64,000 nt of DNA from Variovorax sp. OV329 (GCF_900114785.1 NZ_FOUG01000012.1:62001-126000); one strand, 5' to 3'; shown: positions 33,034-42,417, numbered from the stretch's first letter. Program-made: numbers and translations. Notes: generated by a model from the sequence alone, not told the origin.

Positions 33034-33729
33034 ATGACGACGATTGGCGACAAGCTCCAGCAAGTCCGCACGCGAATCGAAACTGCGTGCGCGGCATGTG
33101 GACGAGATGCATCGAGTGTGCGCTTGTTGGCAGTTTCCAAGACCTTCCCGGAAGCAGCGTTGCGAGAAGCCCACGCCGCCGGGCTGCGCAGCTTCGGCGA
33201 GAACTACGTCCAGGAGGGCGTGGCCAAGATCCAGGCCCTGGCCGACCTGCGCGCCAGCATCGAATGGCACTGCATCGGCCCGCTGCAGAGCAACAAGACC
33301 CGGCCGGTGGCCGAGCACTTCGACTGGGTACACAGCGTCGACCGCCTGAAGATTGCCCAGCGCCTGAGCGAGCAGCGCCCCGCCGGCATGGCGCCGCTGC
33401 AGGTCTGCCTGCAAGTCAACGTGGACGGCGGCGCCAACAAGTCGGGCGTGCCGCCGGCCGAGGCGCTGGCGCTGGCGCGGCAGGTGGCGCAGCTGCCCCG
33501 AGTGCAGTTGCGCGGCATCATGGCCATTCCCGAGCCGGCCGAGGGCTTCGAGGCGCAGCGCGAGTTGTTCCTGCGCGCCACAGCCCTTTTCGACGAGATG
33601 CGTGCCGCCGGACTGCCGGTGGACGTGCTGTCGATGGGCATGAGCGGTGACCTGGAAGCCGCGATTGCGGCGGGCAGCACCATGGTGCGGGTGGGCACGG
33701 CCATCTTTGGCGGACGCAGCTACGCATAG
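33034..33729 (+). CDS. yggS: PLP homeostasis protein (YggS/PROSC family)
   Basis: This 231-residue PLP-binding protein has RLLAVSKTFPEAALREAHAAG (the PLP lysine in VSKT), FGENYVQEGVAKIQALADL, EWHCIGPLQSNKTRPVAEHF and LSMGMSGDLEAAIAAGSTMVRVG. It maintains PLP supply and has no enzymatic activity. The start MTTIG is used; the ORF extends seven residues upstream. It is divergent from pilT. Confidence 0.96.
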   Translation: MTTIGDKLQQVRTRIETACAACGRDASSVRLLAVSKTFPEAALREAHAAGLRSFGENYVQEGVAKIQALADLRASIEWHCIGPLQSNKTRPVAEHFDWVHSVDRLKIAQRLSEQRPAGMAPLQVCLQVNVDGGANKSGVPPAEALALARQVAQLPRVQLRGIMAIPEPAEGFEAQRELFLRATALFDEMRAAGLPVDVLSMGMSGDLEAAIAAGSTMVRVGTAIFGGRSYA

Positions 33730-33831
33730 CGCGTTCAAGATCGCCTTCTTCTTGATTCGAGGCGTTGTCCGACGCGCTGTCGCGCCGCCGCGCGCTCGCA
33801 CGCCGAGCCGTTGACGCCCACACTGTCGGCC

Positions 33832-34053
33832 ATGCAGCCTGGCCGTCGTCCGCCTTCGTACCTTCGAGGCCACGCCCCGCTAGCGAGGGCGCTGGTGGCG
33901 CTGGGCTGCGCCATCCTGGCAGCGGGCTGTGACATGGGCAAGCCGGAGCCGCCTTACAAGGATCCGCCACCGAACCAGCGCATCAAGAGCCAGCAGGTGC
34001 TGATGGTGCAACTTGCGTGCAGCAGCGGGGCCGGGCAGTTCGCGGCGACTTGA
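33832..34053 (+). CDS. Small putative lipoprotein
   Basis: This 73-residue ORF has a signal-like N-terminus (ARALVALGCAILAAGCDMG) with a lipobox before the Cys at residue 33. A short body (KPEPPYKDPPPNQRIKSQQV) follows. It lies 102 bases after yggS and has no recognisable domain. It may be a real small lipoprotein or a decayed fragment. Confidence 0.45.
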   Translation: MQPGRRPPSYLRGHAPLARALVALGCAILAAGCDMGKPEPPYKDPPPNQRIKSQQVLMVQLACSSGAGQFAAT

Positions 34054-34098
34054 GCGCAACCGCTCCCAGGAATGGCGGAAATCGCCGGTGTAGGTTTC

Positions 34099-34308
34099 TC
34101 AGTCACTCTTGAAACGCGTCCACGCGATGTGTGCGACGCGATAGGCGTAGTAGCTTGCGACGAGCGCCAAGGCGCCACACTGGGCGATCTTGGAGACCGA
34201 GTGGTCGAAACGGTAGGCGACATATCGCTCGTAGGCCGACATGGCAAGTAGCCCCGCTGCGACCGCGCTCAAGATCATTGATAAGACCGGCCTTTTTCTG
34301 CTTTGCAT
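34099..34308 (-). CDS. Small membrane protein
   Basis: This 69-residue ORF reads MQSRKRPVLSMILSAVAAGL, a TM segment, then YERYVAYRFDHSVSKIAQCG and a second hydrophobic region (ALALVASYYAYRVAHIAW). GGGAG precedes the ATG at 34308. Two TM helices with basic termini suggest an inner-membrane protein of unknown function. Confidence 0.5.
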   Translation of the reverse strand: MQSRKRPVLSMILSAVAAGLLAMSAYERYVAYRFDHSVSKIAQCGALALVASYYAYRVAHIAWTRFKSD

Positions 34309-34534
34309 GGATCGACTCCCTTTGGAACACTCTCCTTTTAGGTGAGGCGAGGAAGAAGCGTTACCGGGCGCATCGCTCATCGTTCCGGATTTTTCCCTGC
34401 TGCAGATACTGGCTCAACATTCCGGCGCCTATGCCGGAGGAGCGCTGCTATTGGGGGGTCAGAAAGGCGCTCGTGGTCCTCAAGCAGTCGCTCGAGGCGA
34501 AGATTTCTTCGCATTGAGCCAAACGCTCGGGTGT

Positions 34535-35449
34535 CTATTCGAAGATCTCGAGCAGCACGCCTCGCGCCCATTGGTGGAAGGCGGAGGTCTCGTGGCGCTG
34601 GTGCCAGAACAGCTCGATAACCCGCGCCGTTGCCTCCAGCGGCACCGGGACCTGCTTCAGCCCGCTCATGCGCGGCGGGTCCAGGTTTCTGGACCACGGC
34701 AGCACCGCGATCAGGTCGGACTGCCGCACGGCGTCATAGGCAGCCGAATAGTGGTTGACCGTGGCCACCAGGTTGCGCTTGAGGCCATGGCTGCGCAGGA
34801 AGATGTCGTAGCTGGGCAGCGTCTTGCCCGCCAGGCTCACGTCGACATGGCGCGCGGCCAGGAAGCGCTTCAGCGGCAGTTTCTTGAACTGCGCCAGCGG
34901 ATGGCCCGAGCGCATCACGCAGACGAAGCGGGGTGACCACAGGGCGCGCGATTTCAGGAACGACGGCCGGTGGACCTCGTCGGCAAAGACGCTGATGGCG
35001 AAGTCGGCCTGGCTGTTGGCCAGCACGGGGCCGAAGTCCACCAGCGTGTTCGGAATCGTGTGGACCTGCACCGACGGCGCCAGCACCGCCAGCCGCTTTT
35101 CCAGCCGCGGGACGACGATGCTGGCCACGTAGTCCGACATCGAGATGCCGAGCGTCGCGCTGCTTTGCGTGGCATCGAAGCGGTCCGGCTCCAGCGTACC
35201 GCGCACGATCTGCAGCGACTGCGCCAGCGGCCCCCACAGGTCGATGGCCCGGCGCGTCGGCTTGATGCCCGCGCCGCTGCGCACGAAGAGGCGGTCGTCG
35301 TAGGTCTCGCGCAAACGCCGCAGGGCGTTGCTCACAGTGGGCTGCGTGAGCGAGAGCTTCTGGGCTGCGCGCGTGACGTTGCCTTCGGTCATGAGGGCCT
35401 CGAACACCTTCAGCAGGTTGAGGTCGGCGCTGCGGTAGCTGGTGCCCAT
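34535..35449 (-). CDS. LysR-family transcriptional regulator
   Basis: This 304-residue LTTR has the HTH LNLLKVFEALMTEGNVTRAAQKLSLTQPTVSNALRRLRE and a PBP2-type effector domain. It is divergent from the MFS/GAF/amidohydrolase operon, and an AT-rich dyad lies in the shared region. It probably controls that operon in response to the transported substrate. It resembles the NodD/NahR-type branch. Confidence 0.9.
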   Translation of the reverse strand: MGTSYRSADLNLLKVFEALMTEGNVTRAAQKLSLTQPTVSNALRRLRETYDDRLFVRSGAGIKPTRRAIDLWGPLAQSLQIVRGTLEPDRFDATQSSATLGISMSDYVASIVVPRLEKRLAVLAPSVQVHTIPNTLVDFGPVLANSQADFAISVFADEVHRPSFLKSRALWSPRFVCVMRSGHPLAQFKKLPLKRFLAARHVDVSLAGKTLPSYDIFLRSHGLKRNLVATVNHYSAAYDAVRQSDLIAVLPWSRNLDPPRMSGLKQVPVPLEATARVIELFWHQRHETSAFHQWARGVLLEIFE

Positions 35450-35474
35450 GCTTCATTCAGGGGAAGAATGAACA

Positions 35475-35503
35475 CCATAGTAACTATAAATTTTTCTCTA
35501 TGG
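35475..35503. promoter_or_regulatory. LysR-type operator candidate
   Basis: CCATAG (35475-35480) and CTATGG (35498-35503) form an inverted repeat across an AT-rich core. Within it ATAGTAACTAT is itself palindromic. It lies between divergent LysR and MFS genes, where the LysR protein is expected to bind. Confidence 0.6.
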
Positions 35504-35572
35504 ATCGCTGAACGTACATTGCCCCGGCGCGCAAATCATTTCAATAAACGACGCTCAGGGACAAGACTTCAA

Positions 35573-36940
35573 ATGACCATGCTCTCGGCTCGAATCGAGC
35601 GCCTGCCTTTTTCCGGCTTTCATCGCCGGATGCTTCTGGTGGGTGGCTTGGGCTACTCCTTCGACGCCATGGATGCGGCCGTGATCGCATTCGTGCTTCC
35701 GGTGCTCCGCACCGCCTGGCACCTCGACAGCGTGCAGATCGGCGTTCTGGCCAGCGCCAACTTCATCGGCTTCTTCTTCGGCGCTCTTGCGGCCGGCTCG
35801 CTGGGCGACCTCATCGGCCGGCGCAAGGTGATGATGTGGGCGCTCGCGGTCTACTGCGTCGCCTCCTTCATCAGTGCATTCGTCAATGACTGGACCAGCT
35901 TCCTGGGCCTGCGCATCGTCGCGGGGCTGGGCACCGGCGCCGAGAGCGTGATCATCGCGCCCTACCTGTCGGAATTCGTGGCGCGGCGCTACAGGGGGGC
36001 CTTCACGGGCGCATTGGCCGGCTTCTTCTCCTTCGGCTTCGTGGCGGCGGCCCTGCTGGGCTACCTGATCGTGCCGCTGCATCCCGAGGGCTGGCGCATC
36101 GTCATCCTGATCACCGCCACGCCGGTGCTGATGCTGCTGTGGTGGCGCCGCGTGCTGCCGGAGTCTCCCCGCTGGCTCGAGAGCCAGGGCCGCATCGCGC
36201 AAGCCGATGCCGTCATGGACGCGGTGGAGGCCGAAGTCGTCCAGCGCGGCCACGCGCTGCCGCCGGTGGACGAGCGCGACGTCGCGGCGCCCCCGCCCAG
36301 CCACAGCCGCGGCAGCGTCTGGAAGAACTACGCCACGCTGCTCTCGCCCGGCCACTTGCGCATCACCGGCATGACCTGGCTCATGTGGCTGTCCATCACC
36401 TTCAGCTACTACGCCTTCTTCACCTGGATTCCGAGCCTGCTGGTGCAAAGCGGCATGACCATCACCAAGAGCTTCGGCTACTCGCTGGTGATGTACCTGG
36501 CGCAGGTGCCGGGCTACTTCTCGGCTGCATGGTTCAACGAGCGCATCGGGCGGCAAGCCACCATCGCCGTCTACATGCTGATGGGCGGGCTGTCGGCCTT
36601 GGGCATGGCCAACGCGCACGGCGACGCGCAGATCATGGCGGCGGGGGTGCTGCTGTCCTTCTTCATGAACGGCACCTACGCGGGCGTCTACGCCTACACG
36701 CCGGAGGTGTTCCCGACCCAGGTGCGCACCACCGGCGCCGGCATGGCCTCGGCGGTGGGCCGCATCGGCGGCATCACGGCGCCGATCCTGGTGGGCTTCA
36801 TCTATCCCAAGCTGGGCTTCGGCGGCGTCTTCGGCGCCACGACGACCGTGCTGCTGATGGGCGCGGCGGCAGTGATGCTGCTGGGCATTCCGACGCGCGG
36901 CCGTTCGCTGGAAGACATCGCCGCCGGCAAGGGCGCCTGA
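35573..36940 (+). CDS. MFS transporter, AAHS-like (aromatic/organic acid:H+ symporter)
   Basis: This 455-residue transporter has 12 predicted TM segments. LLVGGLGYSFDAMDAAVIAF and GSLGDLIGRRKVMMWALAVY near the N-terminus and RWLESQGRIAQADA in the central loop match the sugar/AAHS MFS group. Members import aromatic or short organic acids. The ATG at 35573 is the natural start, since the ORF extends far upstream over the LysR gene. It is first in a three-gene unit. Confidence 0.88.
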   Translation: MTMLSARIERLPFSGFHRRMLLVGGLGYSFDAMDAAVIAFVLPVLRTAWHLDSVQIGVLASANFIGFFFGALAAGSLGDLIGRRKVMMWALAVYCVASFISAFVNDWTSFLGLRIVAGLGTGAESVIIAPYLSEFVARRYRGAFTGALAGFFSFGFVAAALLGYLIVPLHPEGWRIVILITATPVLMLLWWRRVLPESPRWLESQGRIAQADAVMDAVEAEVVQRGHALPPVDERDVAAPPPSHSRGSVWKNYATLLSPGHLRITGMTWLMWLSITFSYYAFFTWIPSLLVQSGMTITKSFGYSLVMYLAQVPGYFSAAWFNERIGRQATIAVYMLMGGLSALGMANAHGDAQIMAAGVLLSFFMNGTYAGVYAYTPEVFPTQVRTTGAGMASAVGRIGGITAPILVGFIYPKLGFGGVFGATTTVLLMGAAAVMLLGIPTRGRSLEDIAAGKGA

Positions 36941-36955
36941 CCACCCCCCCATCGC

Positions 36956-37456
36956 ATGAGCAACTCCAATCCCATCGACCTGCTGTCGGCCGTGGCCCAC
37001 GCGCACGACGACGAATCCCAGCCCCTGGCCACCTTCGGGGCCATCGACAGCGCGTTGGCCAACGCGATCGGCCATCGCCTCTTCACGATCCTGGTGCACC
37101 ACCGGGCGCAGCGCGAATCCGAACGCATCTACAGCAACATGCCGCAGGCCTATCCCGTGCAGGGGCGCAAGGCCATCACCGACTCGCCCTGGATGCAGCG
37201 CGTGATGGTGCAGGGCCTGCCCTACATCGGCCGCAACGCGGCTGACCTGCGCGAGGTCTTCTTCGACCACGAACTGATCCTGTCGCTCGGCTGCCGCAGC
37301 GTGTTGAACGTGCCGCTGCGCTGGCGGGGGCAGACGCAGGGGACGCTCAACCTCCTGCACGAGGAGGGCTGGTACCACAACCACCATGTCGCCCTGGCCA
37401 CGGTCTACGCACAGCTCGCGCTGCCGGCCGTGATGGCGCATTCGCTGGAAGCGTGA
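36956..37456 (+). CDS. GAF-domain protein
   Basis: This 166-residue protein consists of one GAF domain: LANAIGHRLFTILVHHRAQRES, then GCRSVLNVPLRWRGQTQGTLNLLHEEGWYHN. No kinase, cyclase or HTH is attached, so it is a stand-alone sensor or a small-molecule binding protein. It is 15 bases after the transporter and 22 bases before the amidohydrolase gene, so all three are probably one transcript. Such operons recur in Betaproteobacteria but the role of the GAF protein is not known. Confidence 0.8.
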   Translation: MSNSNPIDLLSAVAHAHDDESQPLATFGAIDSALANAIGHRLFTILVHHRAQRESERIYSNMPQAYPVQGRKAITDSPWMQRVMVQGLPYIGRNAADLREVFFDHELILSLGCRSVLNVPLRWRGQTQGTLNLLHEEGWYHNHHVALATVYAQLALPAVMAHSLEA

Positions 37457-37478
37457 ACCCCACAACCGGAATCGACCC

Positions 37479-38726
37479 ATGACATCCACCGCCACTCTCT
37501 TCAAGAACGCTGCGCTGCTGGACCCCCTGCTGGGCAAGCTCCAGGAGCACCGCGACATCCTCGTCGAGGATGGCAAGGTCAAGGAGATCGCCGACCGGCC
37601 GATCCACAGCAGCAGCGCCCGGGTCATCGACGTCGCCGGGCGGACCGTGATGCCCGGCCTCATCGACCTGCACGTGCACGTCATCGCCGTCGAACTCGAC
37701 CTGTCGCGGCAGATCCGCATGCCCAACGTGCTGGTCACCCTGCGCAGCGTGCCTATCCTGCGCGGCATGCTGAGGCGGGGCTTCACGACCGTTCGCGACG
37801 CCGGCGGCGCCGGCCACGCGTTCAAGCAGGCGGTGGAATCGGGCCTGGCGCAGGGCCCGCGGCTCTTCGTGTCCGGGCGGGCGCTCAGCCAGACGGGCGG
37901 CCATGGCGACATGCGGGCGAGGACCGACTACATCCCCAGCGATCCGGCCTGCTCCTGCGTGCGGGTAGGGGCGCTGGCACGCGTGGCCGACGGCGTGGAT
38001 GCGGTGCGCAGGGCGGCGCGCGAAGAACTGCAGATGGGTGCCGACCAGATCAAGATCATGGCCTCCGGCGGCGTGGCATCACCCACGGATCCGGTGGGTG
38101 CCTTCGGCTACAGCGAGGAGGAGATCCGCGCCGTCGTGGAAGAAGCCAGTGGCCGTGGCACTTACGTTCTCGCGCATGCGTACACCGCGGCTGCCATCGC
38201 CCGGGCGGTGCGCTGCGGCGTGCGCACCATCGAGCACGGCAACCTGGTGGATACCGCCACCGCCACGCAGATGGCCGAGGCGGGCGCCTATGTGGTGCCC
38301 ACCCTGATCACCTACGACGCCCTGGCCGGCGAGGGCGGGCGCTTCGGCCTGCCTGCCGAGAGCATCGCCAAGGTGGCGAGCGTGCGCGAGGCGGGCCTGC
38401 GCTCGCTGGAGATCTACCGGGCGGCCGGGGTGAAGATGGGTTTCGGCTCCGACCTGCTGGGCCAGTCGCAGCGGCTGCAGAGCGACGAGTTCCGGCTGCG
38501 CGCCAGCGTGCTGCCGGCGGCCGAAGTGCTGGCCAGCGCGACCATCGTGGGCGCCGAGGTGCTGGGCATGAGCGATCGCCTGGGCCGCCTGGTGCCCGGC
38601 GCGCTGGCCGATCTGCTGGTGGTCGATGGCAACCCGCTGGAAGACATCGACTGCCTGCTGGGGCAGGGCGAGCACATACCGCTGGTCATGAAGGAAGGGA
38701 TGATCGAGTTCAACGACCTTCCCTGA
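37479..38726 (+). CDS. Amidohydrolase-superfamily metal-dependent hydrolase (imidazolonepropionase/Xaa-Pro dipeptidase-like)
   Basis: This 415-residue protein has the amidohydrolase pattern: N-terminal beta-sandwich, then RTVMPGLIDLHVHV (HxH metal site), the lysine in QIKIMASGGVASP, LAHAYTAAAI and IEHGNLVD, and the Asp in GFGSDLLG. It ends with VPGALADLLVVDGNPLEDI. This matches the cytosolic group including Xaa-Arg/Xaa-Pro dipeptidases and imidazolonepropionases. The substrate is unknown and the transporter next door should carry it. Confidence 0.85.
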   Translation: MTSTATLFKNAALLDPLLGKLQEHRDILVEDGKVKEIADRPIHSSSARVIDVAGRTVMPGLIDLHVHVIAVELDLSRQIRMPNVLVTLRSVPILRGMLRRGFTTVRDAGGAGHAFKQAVESGLAQGPRLFVSGRALSQTGGHGDMRARTDYIPSDPACSCVRVGALARVADGVDAVRRAAREELQMGADQIKIMASGGVASPTDPVGAFGYSEEEIRAVVEEASGRGTYVLAHAYTAAAIARAVRCGVRTIEHGNLVDTATATQMAEAGAYVVPTLITYDALAGEGGRFGLPAESIAKVASVREAGLRSLEIYRAAGVKMGFGSDLLGQSQRLQSDEFRLRASVLPAAEVLASATIVGAEVLGMSDRLGRLVPGALADLLVVDGNPLEDIDCLLGQGEHIPLVMKEGMIEFNDLP

Positions 38727-38912
38727 TGGCGCCCGCTCCGGCGATGGGACGCCCGGACATCGCCTGGAAAAGCGCTCATTGGCTGGAATTCGAGGCCGCG
38801 TAGGGCGCTCTCCGACAGGGAGGATGGCGCCAGACCGACAGCCTGCGCCACGCGGCTGCCGGTCCAATCGGAGGCGAGGCCTCCTGCGAGCGGCCGACAA
38901 TGGTTTCTCGAT

Positions 38913-39614
38913 ATGCCCAGCCACCGATTCCCCCACCTCCTGTCCGACCGCGCGATGCTCGCCATCGTGTGCGCCATCGGCCTGGCCCTCGCCGGCTGCG
39001 GCAGCAGCAAGGAGAAGCGCCTCGCCAGCTACGAGCCCGAATCCTTCGCCTCCACAGGCACCCACTCGCACAACTACGCGGCCAGCGAAGCCCAGACCTG
39101 CGAGGCCGCGCGCCGCGCGCTGCTGAGCCAGGGCTACCAGGTCAAGGACGCGACCGCCCAGCAGGTGAGCGGCGTCAAGAGCTTCCAGCCGGAGAACGAA
39201 GTGCACATGGAAGTGAGTCTGCGCGTGGTGTGCGCCAAGGACGCGCGCGCCGCCGCGCCCTCCGCGTCGACCGACGCCGGCAAGGCCACCACCGCCTTCG
39301 TCAGCGCGCTGCAGGACCGCTACGCCCTCAAGAAGACCTCCAACTCGGCCGGTGTGGGCGTGGGCCTGCTGGGCTCGATCTCGCTGCCTTACTCGTCCAG
39401 CGACGACACCATGGTCAAGGTGGCCAGCCAGACGGTGACCGACGAGCGCTTCTACGAGCGCTTCTATGCCCTGGTCGACCGCTACCTGGTGTCTCAGGGG
39501 CCGGACCCGGAGCCGCCGCCGAAAGAGTCCGCAGCCGACAAGCCTGACGCTGCCAAGCCGGACGCTGCCAAGCCGGACGCCGCCAAGGCAGCCGACGCCG
39601 CGAAGAAGGACTGA
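38913..39614 (+). CDS. DUF2242 lipoprotein
   Basis: This 233-residue lipoprotein has the lipobox LALAGCGSSK, then a DUF2242 region with SFASTGTHSHNYAASEAQTC, CEAARRALLSQGYQV, FVSALQDRYALKKTSNSAGV and SQTVTDERFYERFYALVDRYL. The tail has three copies of KPDAA-type units. It is followed at once by a paralogue. Function is unknown. Confidence 0.85.
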   Translation: MPSHRFPHLLSDRAMLAIVCAIGLALAGCGSSKEKRLASYEPESFASTGTHSHNYAASEAQTCEAARRALLSQGYQVKDATAQQVSGVKSFQPENEVHMEVSLRVVCAKDARAAAPSASTDAGKATTAFVSALQDRYALKKTSNSAGVGVGLLGSISLPYSSSDDTMVKVASQTVTDERFYERFYALVDRYLVSQGPDPEPPPKESAADKPDAAKPDAAKPDAAKAADAAKKD

Positions 39615-39691
39615 GTTCCAGGGAACGCTCGGGCCCCTGGCGGCTCCAATGGGCCTGCCGGCCGCGGGGCCGGGTAGCATCTGCGCCTGTG

Positions 39692-40642
39692 ATGAGCCAT
39701 TCCCGCTCCTTTTTGCTCCGATTTCCCCTCGCGACGCCCTTGATGGCGGTCGCGCTCGCGCTCGTCCTGGCGGGCTGCAAGAGCACGCCCCAGCGCGTCT
39801 CCTACGACCCCGAGGCCTTCGGTTCCACCGACACCCACACCCGGGTCTTCGAGGCGTCCGAAGCCCAGACCTGCGAAGCCGCGCGCCGCGCCTTGTTGAG
39901 CCAAGGCTACCTGGTGTTGGCCGCCAACACCGAACTGGTGAACGGCAAGAAGTCCTTCCAGCCGGCGCCCGAGGTGCATGTGGAACTGGACTTCCGCGTG
40001 GTCTGCGCGACCGAGACCGGCGGCAGCAGCAGCCGCAAGCGCGCCAGCGCCACGCCGCCGCGCACGCTGGTCTTCGTCAGCGCGCTGCAGGACCGCTACA
40101 GCCTCAAGAAGGTGAACAACTCGGCCAGCCTGGGCGTGGGCGTGATCGGCTCGGTCTCGCTGCCTTACTCCTCCAGCGACGACTCGCTGGTGAAGGTGGC
40201 CAGCCAGACGGTGACGGACGAGCGCTTCTACGACCGCTTCTTCGCCATCGTGCAGCGCTACATCGTGGTGAACGTGGCCGAGCCGGAGCCGGCGGTGGCC
40301 GCTCCGGTACTGTCGTCGAGCGTGGTGGCGCAGCCGCTGGCGGTCCAGACGCTTGCGCCCTTGCCGCCCGTGGGCCAGGACGTGCCGAGCCCCGCGCCGT
40401 CCGCCTCATCGCAGGCGCAGGGGACGGCCGGGCCGCAGCCGGCTGCACAACAGGCACCGCAGGTCCAGACGGCCGCCCCGCAAGCCCAGGCGCAGGCGCA
40501 GGCGCCGCAGCCGGTCCAGATGCGCGCCCCACCGTTGCCGGTGGAGCCGCTGGGCGAGCCGTCCAGCATGCCGGCCAAAGCCACCAGCCCCTCAGCAGAG
40601 GCCTCGGCGGCGGAGCCGGCCGCGCAGGCGGCCCGCAACTAG
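39692..40642 (+). CDS. DUF2242 lipoprotein (paralogue)
   Basis: This 316-residue paralogue shares FGSTDTHTRVFEASEAQTC, CEAARRALLSQGYLV and FVSALQDRYSLKKVNNSASL with the preceding gene. It then has a 100-residue Pro/Gln/Ala-rich tail. The lipobox is VLAGCKS. The start may be the GTG at 39689 or the ATG at 39692. Tandem duplication followed by tail divergence is clear; the role is unknown. Confidence 0.85.
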   Translation: MSHSRSFLLRFPLATPLMAVALALVLAGCKSTPQRVSYDPEAFGSTDTHTRVFEASEAQTCEAARRALLSQGYLVLAANTELVNGKKSFQPAPEVHVELDFRVVCATETGGSSSRKRASATPPRTLVFVSALQDRYSLKKVNNSASLGVGVIGSVSLPYSSSDDSLVKVASQTVTDERFYDRFFAIVQRYIVVNVAEPEPAVAAPVLSSSVVAQPLAVQTLAPLPPVGQDVPSPAPSASSQAQGTAGPQPAAQQAPQVQTAAPQAQAQAQAPQPVQMRAPPLPVEPLGEPSSMPAKATSPSAEASAAEPAAQAARN

Positions 40643-40646
40643 CCCC

Positions 40647-42350
40647 TTACTTCCGGCCCTTCTTCGGGGCCGGGGCCGCCTTCACCGTCTTGGCAACCTG
40701 GGCCTTCTTGCCCGCGCCTGCCGCCGCGGCGGTCTCGACGCCGATGCCGGCGCCCTTGCGGCCAGTCTCCTTCTGGTACATCTCGTAGTAGTCCGAGGCC
40801 ATCTCGCGCAGCGCCACGCCGATGTTGGCGTAGTCGTACTCGTTGAGGTTGGCCAGCGACACGCGGCCCGAGGGGTGCGGCGTGCCGAAGCCCTTGCCCG
40901 GCAGCAGCACCACCCCGCTGCGCTGGGCGATGCGGAACAGCGCCTCGTTGGGCCGCAGCTTCTTCACCGCCCACTTGGCCACGTCGGTGCCGTACATCTG
41001 CGCGATGATGGCCTCGCCGTCCAGCAGGTGGTAGTAGTCCACCGAGTTCGGGTCGTGCGGCAGCGGCAGGCCCAGTGCGCGGTACAGCGCGGCCTTGCGG
41101 CGCCGAACGATCTGCTTCATGGCGTTCTTGTAGTTGTCGCGCTCGTCCATCAGGCAGAACAGCGAGAACAGCACCATCTGCACCTGCACCGGCGTCGACA
41201 GGCCCGCCGTGTGGTTCAGCGCCACCGTGCGGCTGTCGGCCACCAGGCGGTCGATGAACTTGAGCTGGCGCGGCGTGGTCGTGATCGAGCTGTAGCGCTC
41301 GTCCAGCTCCTTCTTCTGGCGTTCGGGCAGGGCGGCGATGGTGTCGTCCAGCACGTTGCGCTCGTGGGTGGCCACCACGCCCATGCGCCAGCCGGTGGCG
41401 CCGAAGTACTTGGAGTACGAATACACCAGGATGGTGTTGTACGGGCACATGGCGAACAGCGACACGAAGTTGTCGGCGAAGGTGCCGTACACGTCGTCGG
41501 TGAGGATGATCAGGTCGGGGCGCTTCTTCACGATGCCCGCGATGTGCTGCAGCACCTCGTCGGACATCCGAACCGAGGGCGGGTTGCTCGGGTTGCACAG
41601 GAAGAAGGCCTTGATCTTCGGATCGAGCAGCTTGTCCAGTTCCTTCTTGGTGAACTGCCAGTTGTTCTCCGCCGGCGCGTCGATCTCCACCTCCACCAGG
41701 CGGTAGTCGTTCAGGTGCGGGATCTCGATGTAGGGCGTGAAGATCGGCATGCCCAGCGCGATGGCGTCACCCTCCTTGATCAGGTGGTTTTCCTTCATGC
41801 TGTTGAACAGGTAGGTCATGGCCGCGGTGCCGCCTTCCACCGCGTACATGTCGAACTTGCCCGTGAAGGGGTGCGTGCCGATCATTTCCTGGTGGATGTA
41901 CTGGCCCACCACCTTCTCCGACAGGCGCAGGAAGCGGTCGGGCACCGGGTAGTTGCAGGCCAGGATGCCCTCGCACATCTCATAGAGGAAGTCGCCCTCC
42001 GACAGCCCCAGCTGGTCGCGCACATAGGACACGGCGGCGCCCAGGAAGCGCACGCCCTCCACGCCCTTGTTGCGGTGCAGGAAGATGGCGAAGCGCTCCT
42101 CGATGCCCTGGCGCTGCGGGAAGCCGCCGACGTTCTTCATGTACTGGTAGGAACGCTCGGATTCGCTCATCGCGAACAGGCCCAGCTGGAAGAAGCCGTG
42201 CCGCGGAAGCGTCGCCAGGAAGTTCGGGTTGCCGCGCCCGGCGTTGAGCATGGAGCGGCTGCTCTCCTTGGCCACCTGGATGAGGGCATCCTTGAGTTCG
42301 AAGGGGCTCAGTGAGCCAAGCTTTTCGAGATCGCTGAATTCCATGGACAT
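40647..42350 (-). CDS. aspD: Aspartate 4-decarboxylase (PLP-dependent)
   Basis: This 567-residue fold-type I enzyme has the pattern of bacterial L-aspartate 4-decarboxylases: the PLP lysine is at about 314 in YSYSKYFGATGWRMG, the Asn in LCNPSNPPSV and the Tyr in DDVYGTFADNF. It converts aspartate to alanine plus CO2, generating proton motive force with an aspartate/alanine exchanger. Two such exchangers are encoded just upstream. The last 30 residues (AAAAGAGKKAQVAKTVKAAP) are a Lys/Ala-rich tail past the normal end. Confidence 0.95.
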   Translation of the reverse strand: MSMEFSDLEKLGSLSPFELKDALIQVAKESSRSMLNAGRGNPNFLATLPRHGFFQLGLFAMSESERSYQYMKNVGGFPQRQGIEERFAIFLHRNKGVEGVRFLGAAVSYVRDQLGLSEGDFLYEMCEGILACNYPVPDRFLRLSEKVVGQYIHQEMIGTHPFTGKFDMYAVEGGTAAMTYLFNSMKENHLIKEGDAIALGMPIFTPYIEIPHLNDYRLVEVEIDAPAENNWQFTKKELDKLLDPKIKAFFLCNPSNPPSVRMSDEVLQHIAGIVKKRPDLIILTDDVYGTFADNFVSLFAMCPYNTILVYSYSKYFGATGWRMGVVATHERNVLDDTIAALPERQKKELDERYSSITTTPRQLKFIDRLVADSRTVALNHTAGLSTPVQVQMVLFSLFCLMDERDNYKNAMKQIVRRRKAALYRALGLPLPHDPNSVDYYHLLDGEAIIAQMYGTDVAKWAVKKLRPNEALFRIAQRSGVVLLPGKGFGTPHPSGRVSLANLNEYDYANIGVALREMASDYYEMYQKETGRKGAGIGVETAAAAGAGKKAQVAKTVKAAPAPKKGRK

Positions 42351-42384
42351 CTCCTGTTTGAGTCGACTGACAAAAAGGTGAAGT

Positions 42385-42417
42385 TCGCGGCCGGCCGGAA
42401 AAGGGCAGCGGCCGCGT
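42385..42417 (-). other. Intercistronic hairpin between aspT and aspD
   Basis: CGCGGCC (42386-42392) and GGCCGCG (42410-42416) form a GC-rich stem in the 82-base gap. On the minus strand it is followed 10 bases later by a run of five T, so it could be a partial terminator or mRNA processing site that sets the ratio of transporter to enzyme. Confidence 0.5.

Noticed and set aside
35555..37912. A 785-codon minus-strand frame over the MFS, GAF and amidohydrolase genes
   Set aside because: It covers three well-supported genes on the other strand and has no recognisable domain.
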